From an uncultured Lachnospiraceae bacterium (GTDB lineage: Bacteria > Bacillota > Clostridia > Lachnospirales > Lachnospiraceae), in the NCBI GenBank assembly GCA_910577735.1, contig CAJTOO010000005.1, positions 57,148 through 121,147 on the forward strand: a stretch of 64,000 nt of DNA, in the 5' to 3' direction. The notes under the pieces were generated by a model. That model was not told where the DNA came from. It made no database searches and saw only the letters and a list, made by a program, of their open reading frames with translations. Made by a program: the position numbers and the translations under genes. The stretch's first letter is position 1; every line of letters begins with the position of its first letter. Of the stretch, positions 1 to 8,085 are shown one piece after another.

Positions 1-146
1 ATTGTATTTAATTTTATACAATCTGCAAGTGTTTGTCAATATTGCAAAATATTCTTACCCGACCACGTCATAAACAACTGTATTTTTGCCATAAAAAGTA
101 AAATTTCTTATGAACTGCTTCTAATTTATCTGGGAAAATGGTACGA

Positions 147-152
147 TATAAT
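147..152 (+). promoter_or_regulatory. possible promoter -10 of the first gene
   Basis: A TATAAT hexamer lies 86 bp before the start codon. No good sigma-A -35 is found 16-18 bp upstream. The overlapping ACGATAT resembles the -10 of the flagellar sigma factor (GCCGATAT), but only a weak TAAT sits at the matching -35 position. A 7-bp hairpin (GCGGAGA at 162-168 with TCTCTGC) follows in the leader. The sigma class is undecided. Confidence 0.35.
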
Positions 153-238
153 ATACAAATGGCGGAGATTCTTTCTAATTCTCTGCTGATTACGATACCA
201 TACAAATCAAACACAAACATTTCCAAGGAGGGATACCG

Positions 239-871
239 ATGAGCGTAAATGGAATTACCAGTACACCCAGTACTTACGATCCTTATCAGGTCACAAAGCC
301 CAGCACAAAGCCTGCTGAAGAGACAGGCGCGGCTTCCGGCTCTACATCTACGAAGGATGAAAGCGGCGTTGTCTATGAGCCTTCAAAGGAGAACACCACA
401 GCACCCGCACAAAAATACACCCAGAATACGGAGTTAGTAAATAAGTTAAAAGCCGATGCTGAGTCACACACAAAACAGCTGCAGAACATTGTACAGCAGT
501 TGATGACCAAGCAGGGACAGACTTTTAACAATGCCAATGACATGTGGCGTTTCCTTGCAAGCGGCAAGTTCGAGGTGGATGAGGCGACCAAGCTTCAGGC
601 CCAGAAGGATATCGCTGAGGACGGTTATTGGGGTGTCAATCAGACTTCCGACAGAATCATTGATTTTGCCAAAGCTCTGACAGGCGGCGACCCGAGTAAG
701 ATTGAAGATATGCGTGACGCCTTCAAGAAGGGTTACGAGCAGGCTGAAAAGACATGGGGCGGCAAACTGCCGGATATCTCCAAACAGACCTATGACGCTG
801 TTATGGAAAAATTTGATAAGATGGCTGAGGAAGCAGCGCAGAATACTGTTCCTTCCGATACCACCAACTAA
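239..871 (+). CDS. orphan cytoplasmic protein with disordered Ser/Thr/Pro N-terminus
   Basis: A 210-residue protein of no family I can name. Roughly the first 65 residues are low-complexity, rich in Thr, Ser, Pro and Ala. Residues about 70-205 look helical and carry the phrases EDGYWGVNQTSDRIIDFA and TYDAVMEKF. I have an impression of similar uncharacterised Lachnospiraceae proteins, which is memory and not a search. There is no signal peptide, membrane segment or catalytic motif. The start is fixed by AAGGAGGG 8 nt upstream of the ATG. The gene is monocistronic, with its own leader hairpin and a strong terminator directly after it. The start and the reality of the gene are secure; the function is unknown. 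Confidence 0.85.
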   Translation: MSVNGITSTPSTYDPYQVTKPSTKPAEETGAASGSTSTKDESGVVYEPSKENTTAPAQKYTQNTELVNKLKADAESHTKQLQNIVQQLMTKQGQTFNNANDMWRFLASGKFEVDEATKLQAQKDIAEDGYWGVNQTSDRIIDFAKALTGGDPSKIEDMRDAFKKGYEQAEKTWGGKLPDISKQTYDAVMEKFDKMAEEAAQNTVPSDTTN

Positions 872-884
872 GCATTTTCAAATG

Positions 885-921
885 AGGAATCAGGGAATTT
901 TCCCTGGTTCCTTTTTTGTTT
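885..921 (+). terminator. rho-independent terminator
   Basis: AGGAATCAGGGAA (885-897) pairs with TTCCCTGGTTCCT (900-912) through one G-U wobble and runs into TTTTTTGTTT. It closes the first gene and separates it from the beta-galactosidase gene. Confidence 0.85.
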
Positions 922-930
922 CAAATCGGA

Positions 931-936
931 TATAAT
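931..936 (+). promoter_or_regulatory. probable -10 of the GH42 gene
   Basis: A perfect TATAAT lies just after the previous terminator. The -35 region at about 908-913 (TTCCTT) is poor, so the promoter may need an activator. Initiation near 943 would place the two-hairpin repeat at 950-989 inside the 5' leader of the beta-galactosidase mRNA. Confidence 0.45.
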
Positions 937-948
937 CTTAAGTAAAAA

Positions 949-989
949 ATCGAGCTTCGCTCGATTACGAGATCCGCTTCGCGGACTCG
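949..989 (+). repeat. two-hairpin intergenic repeat, copy A
   Basis: There are two palindromes in tandem. Hairpin 1 (950-964) is TCGAGC-TTC-GCTCGA. Hairpin 2 (968-989) has CGAG, a bulged A, TCCGC, loop TTC, GCGGA, CTCG. A near-identical copy lies at 44446-44485, upstream of another glycosidase gene. Hairpin 2 has the same architecture as the unit of the tandem array at 63.3-64 kb, where one C-G pair of the stem has become T-A on both sides. This suggests a dispersed REP-like family. Confidence 0.8.
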
Positions 990-1045
990 GATAAGCGGAA
1001 GATTTTCCTATGACGCGCACTTATTGCGCAGAGAGAGAGGTATCT

Positions 1046-3070
1046 ATGATTGAATATGATAAGGTAACCAAAATTCCCTACGGCGGAGATTACAACCCGG
1101 AGCAATGGCCCGAGGATACCTGGGAAGAAGACATGCGGCTTCTGAAACTGGCCCATATTGATATTGTCACCCTGAATGTTTTTAGCTGGGCTGCCCTGCA
1201 GTCAGATGACGACACCTACCACTTTGAACAACTGGACAAGATTATGAATCTGGTGCGCAGTCACGGTCTCAAGGTATGCCTCGCCACTTCCACCGGCGCC
1301 CATCCGGCCTGGATGGCCAGAAAGCACCCCGACATCCTGCGCGTGGAAAGCAATGGCATGAAACGGAAATTCGGCGGCAGGCACAATTCCTGCCCCAACA
1401 GTCCAACCTATCAGAAATATGCTGCGGCATTGGCCGCCAAACTGGCCGAACGTTATAAAGGATATGATAATATTGTGGCATGGCATATCTCCAACGAATA
1501 CGGCGGGGTATGTTACTGTGAAAACTGTGAAAAGAAATTCCGGGAATGGTTAAAAGACAAGTACAAGACCATAGATGAAGTAAACCGCGTCTGGGATACC
1601 GCTTTCTGGGGACATACTTTCTATGACTTTGAGGATATCGCGGCACCCAACCTGCTTACTGAGCACTTTGACAATGACCGCACGATGTTTCAGGGCATCT
1701 CTTTGGACTACAGCCGCTTTAATTCGGAAAGTATTTTAAACGCCTATCGGCTGGAATATGATGCCATTCATGCCGTCACGCCGGATATTCCCATCACCAC
1801 GAACCTGATGGGTACCTACAAACCTCTGGATTATCAGATGTGGGCAAAGTATATGGACTTCGTCTCCTGGGACAACTATCCTGCCAACAACAGCCCTCTG
1901 GAGGAGACTGCCATGCACCATGACCTGATGCGGGGCTTAAAGCAGGGAAAGCCCTTCGGGCTGATGGAACAGACGCCTTCCGTGACCAACTGGCATCCTT
2001 ATAACATGCTCAAACGTCCCGGCGTCATGCGGCTCTTAAGCTATCAGGCAGTTGCCCACGGCGCAGATACTGTTATGTTCTTCCAGATGAAAAGAAGCAT
2101 TGGCGCCTGTGAGAAATATCATGGTGCAGTCATCGACCATGCCGGACATGAAAATACAAGAGTCTTCCGGGAAATCCGTGCTTTAGGGGCAGAACTTGAC
2201 AAACTCGGCTCTAAAACCCTCGGTGGAAGATGCAACGCAGAGGCTGCCATTGTATTTGATTGGGATAACTGGTGGGCTGTCTCCTATTCTGCCGGACCCA
2301 CTGTTTACCTGGATTACTGCAAGGAAGTGCTCCACTATTATAAAGCGCTGCACAACCTGAATATCCCTGTGGATATGATCGGCGTAGAGGACGACCTTTC
2401 TTCCTATTCCCTGGTGATCGCGCCCGTACTCTATATGGTCAAATCCGGTTATGATGAGAAGCTCCGCGCCTACGTGAAAAGCGGCGGGCGCTTCCTGACC
2501 ACCTTTTTCAGCGGTTATGTGGATGAACATGACCTGGTAACCATCGGCGGCTATCCCGGCAAACTGCGGGATATTCTGGGCATCTGGGTGGAAGAGGAAG
2601 ACGCTTTGCCCAAAGATATACAAAACAGCTTTACCTATAAGGGAAAGACCTATCCAGCCACCATGCTCTGTGATCTTTTGTATCCGGAGGGTGCCAAAGT
2701 GCTCTGCACCTACGAGAAAGACTTCTACGCCGACATGCCCGTACTGACCAAACATGCTTTCGGAGAAGGCTTTGGCTATTATGTGGCTACACAGTCCAAC
2801 GAGGAATTTTATCGGGATTATCTGAAAGAAATCTGTGCAGAGGCGGACATCAGACCGCTTATGGATACGCCGGATCATGTGGAGGTGACCAAGAGAGTCA
2901 ATGACGAGGGAGCATTTATGTTCCTGCTCAATCACGGCGATACCACTTATGAGACGGCACTGCCCTTCGCAGGAACCGATCTTCTGACCTGCAAAGAGTA
3001 CGCTGCCGGGGACAGGATTTCCCTTTCCGGAAAAGATGTGGCCATTCTGCAGCTAGCTGACAGGGATTAG
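1046..3070 (+). CDS. glycoside hydrolase family 42 beta-galactosidase
   Basis: A 674-residue GH42 enzyme. It hydrolyses terminal beta-galactosides from galacto-oligosaccharides or plant galactans, and the lack of a signal peptide places it in the cytoplasm. The N-terminal TIM barrel carries the acid/base Glu in WHISNEYGG (E151) and the nucleophile Glu in GLMEQTPS (E309). Cys116 and the CYCENC cluster (156-161) match the family's structural zinc site. The remainder fits the trimerisation and C-terminal beta domains, and the length is typical. The start is the ATG after GAGAGAGAGG; an upstream in-frame ATG at 1010 has no ribosome binding site. The gene stands alone between terminators, with the hairpin repeat in its leader. 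The exact substrate is not readable. Confidence 0.95.
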   Translation: MIEYDKVTKIPYGGDYNPEQWPEDTWEEDMRLLKLAHIDIVTLNVFSWAALQSDDDTYHFEQLDKIMNLVRSHGLKVCLATSTGAHPAWMARKHPDILRVESNGMKRKFGGRHNSCPNSPTYQKYAAALAAKLAERYKGYDNIVAWHISNEYGGVCYCENCEKKFREWLKDKYKTIDEVNRVWDTAFWGHTFYDFEDIAAPNLLTEHFDNDRTMFQGISLDYSRFNSESILNAYRLEYDAIHAVTPDIPITTNLMGTYKPLDYQMWAKYMDFVSWDNYPANNSPLEETAMHHDLMRGLKQGKPFGLMEQTPSVTNWHPYNMLKRPGVMRLLSYQAVAHGADTVMFFQMKRSIGACEKYHGAVIDHAGHENTRVFREIRALGAELDKLGSKTLGGRCNAEAAIVFDWDNWWAVSYSAGPTVYLDYCKEVLHYYKALHNLNIPVDMIGVEDDLSSYSLVIAPVLYMVKSGYDEKLRAYVKSGGRFLTTFFSGYVDEHDLVTIGGYPGKLRDILGIWVEEEDALPKDIQNSFTYKGKTYPATMLCDLLYPEGAKVLCTYEKDFYADMPVLTKHAFGEGFGYYVATQSNEEFYRDYLKEICAEADIRPLMDTPDHVEVTKRVNDEGAFMFLLNHGDTTYETALPFAGTDLLTCKEYAAGDRISLSGKDVAILQLADRD

Positions 3071-3087
3071 ATGTTATATAAATGATT

Positions 3088-3121
3088 ACAGGCCGGGAAT
3101 CTGCTATGACTCCCGGCCTGT
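3088..3121. terminator. bidirectional terminator between convergent genes
   Basis: A perfect 11-bp stem (ACAGGCCGGGA at 3088-3098 with TCCCGGCCTGT at 3111-3121) lies between the GH42 and TetR stop codons. The T-tracts are short on both sides. Confidence 0.75.
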
Positions 3122-3724
3122 TTAATTATCCTTTTCGCTTTTACCTGCTGGCAGCAAAAGCTTTTTAATTTCCTGTATGATTTGAGCCGGAATCTCATGA
3201 TCTATCTGCATCAGCTTACTATACATACGCACACCCTGATAGGCAAATGCAATGACATGAAAGACAGATTCAGGATTTACAGGCGCAAATTCTTTCGTTT
3301 CGATTCCATATTGGATCAGTTCCTTCCACGCAGATTTGGAATTTTCATACTGCCTGATGAGGGAATTATCCGCCTTACAAATGGCAGGATCACTATAAAA
3401 TTCACATAGTGCAAGACTGAAAGACTTTTCACAGTCCAGCATTTGTCTCGCGTATCCCAAGAGAAGTTCGTCCAGAATCTCTGCCGCCGGAATATGTTGT
3501 TGGATTTTCCGGGATATTTCAATATGCTGCGCGTCGGAAAAGCCATTCACAATTTCCAGAAAAATCTGCTCCGTACTTTCATAATGACGATATAATCCTC
3601 CGCGGCTGAGCCCTGTCCGCTCACAAATATCCTGCATGGTGACGTCTTTAAATCCCTTCTCCGCAAACAGCCGGTATGCTTTTTCTTTGATATCCTTCCT
3701 TGTTTTATCCCCTCTTGCGCTCAT
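3122..3724 (-). CDS. TetR/AcrR family transcriptional regulator
   Basis: A 200-residue one-component repressor. The N-terminal helix-turn-helix (about residues 25-48, TMQDICERTGLSRGGLYRHYES) is textbook TetR. The C-terminal ligand-binding region is divergent, so the ligand is unknown. Two tandem palindromes directly upstream overlap its own promoter, which indicates autorepression. The nearest candidate target is the membrane/spermidine-synthase fusion gene just upstream on the same strand, but that gene has its own unit and the link is inference only. Confidence 0.92.
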   Translation of the reverse strand: MSARGDKTRKDIKEKAYRLFAEKGFKDVTMQDICERTGLSRGGLYRHYESTEQIFLEIVNGFSDAQHIEISRKIQQHIPAAEILDELLLGYARQMLDCEKSFSLALCEFYSDPAICKADNSLIRQYENSKSAWKELIQYGIETKEFAPVNPESVFHVIAFAYQGVRMYSKLMQIDHEIPAQIIQEIKKLLLPAGKSEKDN

Positions 3725-3750
3725 CTTTCCTTCCTATCTGCTGTGTCATT

Positions 3751-3801
3751 TGCGACATATATGTCTCATTCTATTTTGCGACATTTATGTTGCTTTGTCA
3801 A
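3751..3801 (-). promoter_or_regulatory. TetR autoregulatory promoter with two operators
   Basis: The perfect palindrome GACATATATGTC lies at 3754-3765. A second, near-perfect one (GCGACAT...ATGTTGC) is at 3778-3793. Both share the TTTGCGACAT core and are spaced 26 bp apart. On the minus strand TTGACA (3796-3801) and CAAAAT (3773-3778) are 17 bp apart, so the distal operator covers the spacer. The identity of the binding protein is inferred from adjacency. Confidence 0.65.
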
Positions 3802-3823
3802 TAGCGTTTACCACCGGATTTTC

Positions 3824-5428
3824 CTACAAAAGACTATCAAGCACGCCCCTGATTCCCCTCTTCTCATACAACTCCTTATACACAGCCACTTCCCCCTGAA
3901 TCAGCTCATCAATGACCTGCATTCCCAGAAGCTCCACCGGCGCCTGATCGTCCGTCATAATCCGCGTTCCCGCCTCATAGACCACCAGACGATCCGCCAC
4001 ATTCCCCATCATCGCATAAAGTCCCTCATCCGTAATCTTTTCCCTGTGTGCCCGCAGATTTTCAAGCATCCGGGGATTGTTGGAAGCAAAGAGCTCCCTG
4101 TTGGTAGACCCCTTTACATCCACTGTATAGACCTCGCCAAACACACTGCTGATGGTATCTGCCAGATAGGCGTTGATGCTGTCCTCACCGCTGCCCCGCA
4201 TATTCATATTGACCACCATCACACCATCCTCTGTGAGATGCTCTTTCACCAGTGTAAAAAATTCTGCGGAAGACATCTGAAAAGGAATGGTAATATCCTG
4301 ATAGGCATCCACCATGATCACATCATACTTATCCTCAATGGCATTCAGATAGGCCCTGCCATCGTATGTGGTAACCTTCACATCCGCAGGCAGTTCAAAA
4401 TATTCCCGCGCCAGATCGGTAATCTTCTCATCAATCTCCACGCCTTCCACCGCCATGTCTCCATAGTACCTGCGGCACTGGTTTGCGTAAGTACCCGTAC
4501 CCATACCCAGAATCAGCGTACTGCAGTCCCCTGGATTCTCCTGACCCGTCATCAGAGGCGCTGCCATGGCATAATCATAATACATGCCGGTGAGCCCTTC
4601 CCCTTTTATCAGAATGGACTGCACACCGAACAAGACATTTGTGGATAATATGACATTTCTGTCAGTTTCTTTTACCTGCAGATAATTATAGATGGACTCT
4701 CCCTCATAGGTCAGGTCATTTTCCCAGAAAGCGAAACGATTGGAATTGCCGAAGACACAGCATAAGATAAAAAGCACTGCCGTGACCGCACACTTGCGAA
4801 GCCCTCTTTTGACGCTGATAAAATAAAGGAAACTCAGCACAAACAAGATTCCGGCGAAAATGAGAAAGGTGACCGAAGTACCCACCGCCGGAATGGAGAT
4901 AAAAGTAGGGACAAAGGTGCCGATAATACTGCCGATTGTATTAAAGGCCCCAAGCGTTCCCACAATCCTGCCGCTGTCATCCAGGCTGTCCACAGAATAT
5001 TTCGCCAAAGAAGGCGTCACCGTCCCCAGCAGGAAAAGCGGAAATACGAAAATCACCATGCAGGCCGCAAAAGCCGCCCAGATCAGGAAATTGGTATCCA
5101 CCGCAAAGATCAGGAGGGCTGAGATTCCCAGCACGATATATTTCCCCACCACCGGAATCGCCGCAATCCAGATTGCTGCAACAAGGATACGCACATAAAG
5201 CTTGTCCGGATTGGGGTTCTTGTCCGCACTCCGTCCCCCATAAATATTACCCAGTGCCATGGCGATCATAATCGTACCGATAATGATCGTCCACACAATC
5301 TGGGAAGAGCTGAAATACGGGGCAAGAAGCCGGCTGGCCCCCAGTTCCACCGCCATGACAGACATCCCTGCAAAAAATTCTGTCAGATATAGGAATACTT
5401 TATTTTTTAATATTGAAGAATCGTTCAT
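3824..5428 (-). CDS. membrane protein fused to a spermidine-synthase-like domain
   Basis: A 534-residue fusion. The N-terminal half (about residues 8-230) has seven to eight hydrophobic segments, and the C-terminal half is a class I methyltransferase/spermidine-synthase fold. The nucleotide-site glycine motif LILGMGTGTY is at 305-314, the acidic VEID at about 330, and VDAYQD follows where the polyamine synthases keep their Asp. The family is known as fused MFS/spermidine synthase; members are common and mostly untested, so polyamine synthesis is not assured. I chose the ATG preceded by GGAG 6 nt away; a GTG 33 nt upstream is in frame but poorly served. No partner speD or speB gene is nearby. 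Confidence 0.85.
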   Translation of the reverse strand: MNDSSILKNKVFLYLTEFFAGMSVMAVELGASRLLAPYFSSSQIVWTIIIGTIMIAMALGNIYGGRSADKNPNPDKLYVRILVAAIWIAAIPVVGKYIVLGISALLIFAVDTNFLIWAAFAACMVIFVFPLFLLGTVTPSLAKYSVDSLDDSGRIVGTLGAFNTIGSIIGTFVPTFISIPAVGTSVTFLIFAGILFVLSFLYFISVKRGLRKCAVTAVLFILCCVFGNSNRFAFWENDLTYEGESIYNYLQVKETDRNVILSTNVLFGVQSILIKGEGLTGMYYDYAMAAPLMTGQENPGDCSTLILGMGTGTYANQCRRYYGDMAVEGVEIDEKITDLAREYFELPADVKVTTYDGRAYLNAIEDKYDVIMVDAYQDITIPFQMSSAEFFTLVKEHLTEDGVMVVNMNMRGSGEDSINAYLADTISSVFGEVYTVDVKGSTNRELFASNNPRMLENLRAHREKITDEGLYAMMGNVADRLVVYEAGTRIMTDDQAPVELLGMQVIDELIQGEVAVYKELYEKRGIRGVLDSLL

Positions 5429-5606
5429 CCCTCTCTCCATTCCGGAGCATTGTTCAGACACTGGGGTTCATCCCTTTTCTTACAGTGCAGTCTGTTTACA
5501 ACACTCCATTTTATCATTTCCAAGTATACACCCCGCCCCCAGCCTGCGCAATTCCTAACAAATTAAATTTTCCTAAACTTCCCTGCCTTTCTCTTTCCCT
5601 AAGAAA

Positions 5607-5640
5607 GACAGCATCTTTACCGTCTGGCAAAAATGCTGTC
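5607..5640 (-). terminator. probable terminator of the sipL-like gene
   Basis: GACAGCATCTTT (5607-5618) and AAAAATGCTGTC (5629-5640) form a 12-bp stem with one mismatch, followed on the minus strand by TTTCTT. It lies 24 bp beyond the sipL-like stop codon. The rest of the 235-bp gap up to the next gene shows nothing recognisable. Confidence 0.55.
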
Positions 5641-5663
5641 CCATAATACAGTTTCCCGAAATC

Positions 5664-7220
5664 CTATATACCGCCCTTCACCACCAGAATCCGGTCACCG
5701 GCATTAATCTCCTCCGTGGGCAGTTCATTCACTTCCTTAAGCTGTGACACCGGCACATAATAACGCTTGCCGATATCCCACAGGGTATCTCCCGGGCTCG
5801 CAATATAGATGACCATTCCCGGCAGTTCACTCAGTTTGTTCAGATCAAGGTCTTCCACCTTGATGTCCGTTACCAGGTTCTGTGTCTTTTGTGAAAATAC
5901 CAGCACTTTAAACTGTAAGGCCGCCTTCACATCCAGTTCATCACTGTCTAACATGGTCACTGTCAGTTGTTCAATACTGGAATGCAACTTATAAATACAG
6001 GTGGATGTGATATTATCCACCTCGATTACATATTGGAAGGGCAGATCGTTCTTCGTAGAGTAAATCGTCTTCGCCCCGCCGGCACACAGATAGAGCGTGG
6101 TCACAATCAGCGTACCAGTGACAGCAATTCCATTCTCCACAATCGCCTGATCATCAATCCGAATCTCCCCCTCAGAATGAATCAGCTGATACATGGGCAT
6201 CTCCGAATTCTGGATTCTCACATGCTCTGCTATCTTACACTTACCAACGCCAGCCAGAAGAAGGCTCTTGATCGGCACCTGTGTCGACAGCGCCCCAATC
6301 TCCTTATCCACACCATAGACATCTGACAGCACTTCCAGATTCTCTTCCTCATACAGGTGAATATCCAGATCCAATACCGGCTCCACGCAGAAAACTCTCT
6401 CTTCGCCGTCAAAGTCCGGCCTTACTTCCACATTGCACTGTCCCAGACTGTATTGGATATCCGGTATCATATTTTCCCGGCACCCATGGCACTCAATGAT
6501 ACCGCTGAAGGGCACCGTATTCTCATACCACAATGTCCTGTCATTATCCCCCTCTCCCTCATACAGGAAAAAGGCCTTCATCTCACCCTGAATGGAGATC
6601 TTTTCATCCAGTGCCTTAAACTCCACATGGTCAAAACAGATATGATGCCAGATGGTCTGAAAGACATTGGGCAGATTCCCGGTCAGTTCCATTTCCTCTT
6701 TGAGACGGAAGATATCCTTCTTGTGCAGTACCAGCTCTATCACAGGATAAGTGCATTTGCGGTATTCCACCGGTTCCTCATGATACAGGTCTACCGCCGC
6801 CTCACACTCCACCTGTTCCTCTTTCTCCAACGTAATAGACACCACCGCCTGCACGCTCAGTTTCCGGGAATTGATAAGCCCCACTGTCAAATCTTCAATA
6901 CTGCACTCTGTGAGAATGGTGTCTCCGCTATTGACACCTTCCATGTTCACCTTTTCCTCGAAGGGAATCATCGCCTCCATACTGGCGCACATGCCCTCCA
7001 TGTCCGTCAAATACAGTATGGACACCACCAGCTTGCCTTTCAGATTCACCACATTTTCACAGGCGCGAATCTCCTCCATCATAATCTCACCTTTACTGCT
7101 CAGAAGATAATTCGCATCCGGTTTGTTATCTGAAATATTCACATCTTCTTCCAATACCATCTGGGTGCCGGCTTTACCGCTGATCCGGTCCATATGTATT
7201 TTTTTCTTCACTAATTCCAC
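5664..7220 (-). CDS. sipL: SipL-like spore morphogenesis protein (DUF3794 repeats + LysM)
   Basis: A 518-residue protein with repeated SPOCS/DUF3794-type beta domains through residues about 20-440 and one LysM domain at the end (about 468-513, SPGDTLWDIGKRYYVP...NAGDRILV). In Clostridioides difficile SipL binds the SpoIVA ATPase and anchors the coat on the forespore, acting in the mother cell. Domain order and length match. The start is probably GTG at 7220, seven nt after GGGAGG; the upstream ATG at 7238 would overlap that ribosome binding site. A sigma-E-type promoter at 7251-7279 agrees with mother-cell expression. Assignment as SipL is by architecture; Lachnospiraceae may hold several DUF3794 proteins. 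Confidence 0.85.
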   Translation of the reverse strand: MELVKKKIHMDRISGKAGTQMVLEEDVNISDNKPDANYLLSSKGEIMMEEIRACENVVNLKGKLVVSILYLTDMEGMCASMEAMIPFEEKVNMEGVNSGDTILTECSIEDLTVGLINSRKLSVQAVVSITLEKEEQVECEAAVDLYHEEPVEYRKCTYPVIELVLHKKDIFRLKEEMELTGNLPNVFQTIWHHICFDHVEFKALDEKISIQGEMKAFFLYEGEGDNDRTLWYENTVPFSGIIECHGCRENMIPDIQYSLGQCNVEVRPDFDGEERVFCVEPVLDLDIHLYEEENLEVLSDVYGVDKEIGALSTQVPIKSLLLAGVGKCKIAEHVRIQNSEMPMYQLIHSEGEIRIDDQAIVENGIAVTGTLIVTTLYLCAGGAKTIYSTKNDLPFQYVIEVDNITSTCIYKLHSSIEQLTVTMLDSDELDVKAALQFKVLVFSQKTQNLVTDIKVEDLDLNKLSELPGMVIYIASPGDTLWDIGKRYYVPVSQLKEVNELPTEEINAGDRILVVKGGI

Positions 7221-7250
7221 AAGAAAACCTCCCTGCATATACTTGCTATA

Positions 7251-7279
7251 AGTCTATGCGATGGCAGGAACAGATATGC
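7251..7279 (-). promoter_or_regulatory. sigma-E-type sporulation promoter of sipL
   Basis: On the minus strand GCATATC (7273-7279) matches the sigma-E -35 KMATATT at six of seven bases. After 14 bp, CATAGACT (7251-7258) matches the -10 CATACAAT at six of eight. Initiation would fall near 7244, about 24 nt before the GTG start. Confidence 0.6.
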
Positions 7280-7368
7280 CTGTCAGCCGCATTCCTGTAT
7301 AAAGCAAATCTGCCCTTGTGCCGAAATACAATTGTAACGATACGTCTTTACCTAGGGAGGATCCTGCC

Positions 7369-8085
7369 ATGTTATCCATCGCTGTCTGTGATGATATCCT
7401 GTTAGAATGTACGCAACTGGCCAAACAGATCCGGCATATTGCCAAAAAGGCCGGATGGGAAGTGCTGCTTCGGGAATTTTATACCGGGGAGGAACTTTTA
7501 AAGTCCACTGCGTCATTTGATATCCTTTTCCTGGACATTAAGATGCCCGGACTCGATGGGATGGAACTGGCCCGCCTTCTGCGGCACCGGGAAGAAACCT
7601 GTCTGCTGATCTTCGTCACCGCCGTCTCCGAATATGTGTTTGAAGCCTACGATGTGGAAGCCTTTGCCTATCTTGTGAAACCCATCACTGAGGAACAGCT
7701 TCAGAAAGTACTGGCCCGCGGAATAGAAAAACTGCGCAGGATTTCCTCCGAATTTCTCTTAGTCTCCTCTTCGCATGTTGTGAGAAAAATTCCCTTACAT
7801 GACATCGTCTATATAGAAGCCATGGGCAGAATCCTGAAAATCCGCACCCTGCGTGATACCATCGAGACCTATGGACAAATCGGCCAGATGGAAAAGCGTC
7901 TTGGTGACAAAAACTTTTTCCGCTGCCACAAGGGGTATTTGATTCATTTAAAATATGTAGATACTTTTGATAAAACACAAATCCATATGGAAACCCAGGA
8001 TACCGTCTTGTTAGCCAAGCGCAGGTATGATGATTTCGCCAAAGCACTGTTATTGTATATGAAAAAGGAAGGAGGGCTTGTATGA
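7369..8085 (+). CDS. LytTR-family response regulator (AgrA-like)
   Basis: A 238-residue regulator. The receiver domain (1-120) has the acidic pair CDD (8-9), the phospho-acceptor Asp56 in LFLDIKMP and the conserved Lys in YLVKP. A LytTR DNA-binding domain follows (about 133-232, with FFRCHKGYLIHL). Such regulators bind paired 9-bp direct repeats and usually control peptide signalling, bacteriocin or surface functions. The start follows GGGAGG by 8 nt. The gene overlaps the kinase gene by 4 nt (ATGA), so the pair is translationally coupled. No agrB or recognisable agrD is present, so the signal is unknown. Confidence 0.93.
   Translation: MLSIAVCDDILLECTQLAKQIRHIAKKAGWEVLLREFYTGEELLKSTASFDILFLDIKMPGLDGMELARLLRHREETCLLIFVTAVSEYVFEAYDVEAFAYLVKPITEEQLQKVLARGIEKLRRISSEFLLVSSSHVVRKIPLHDIVYIEAMGRILKIRTLRDTIETYGQIGQMEKRLGDKNFFRCHKGYLIHLKYVDTFDKTQIHMETQDTVLLAKRRYDDFAKALLLYMKKEGGLV

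Noticed and set aside
2183..2935. Long antisense frame (250 codons) opposite the GH42 gene
   Set aside because: The plus-strand protein has an unbroken GH42 fold with catalytic residues; the antisense frame is a codon-bias shadow without a ribosome binding site or family features.
3743..4648. 301-codon plus-strand frame opposite the membrane/spermidine-synthase fusion
   Set aside because: The composition is His/Ile/Leu-rich nonsense typical of antisense frames, and the opposite strand carries a recognised fusion protein.
6357..7133. 258-codon plus-strand frame opposite sipL
   Set aside because: Antisense shadow; the minus strand has clear DUF3794 and LysM domains.
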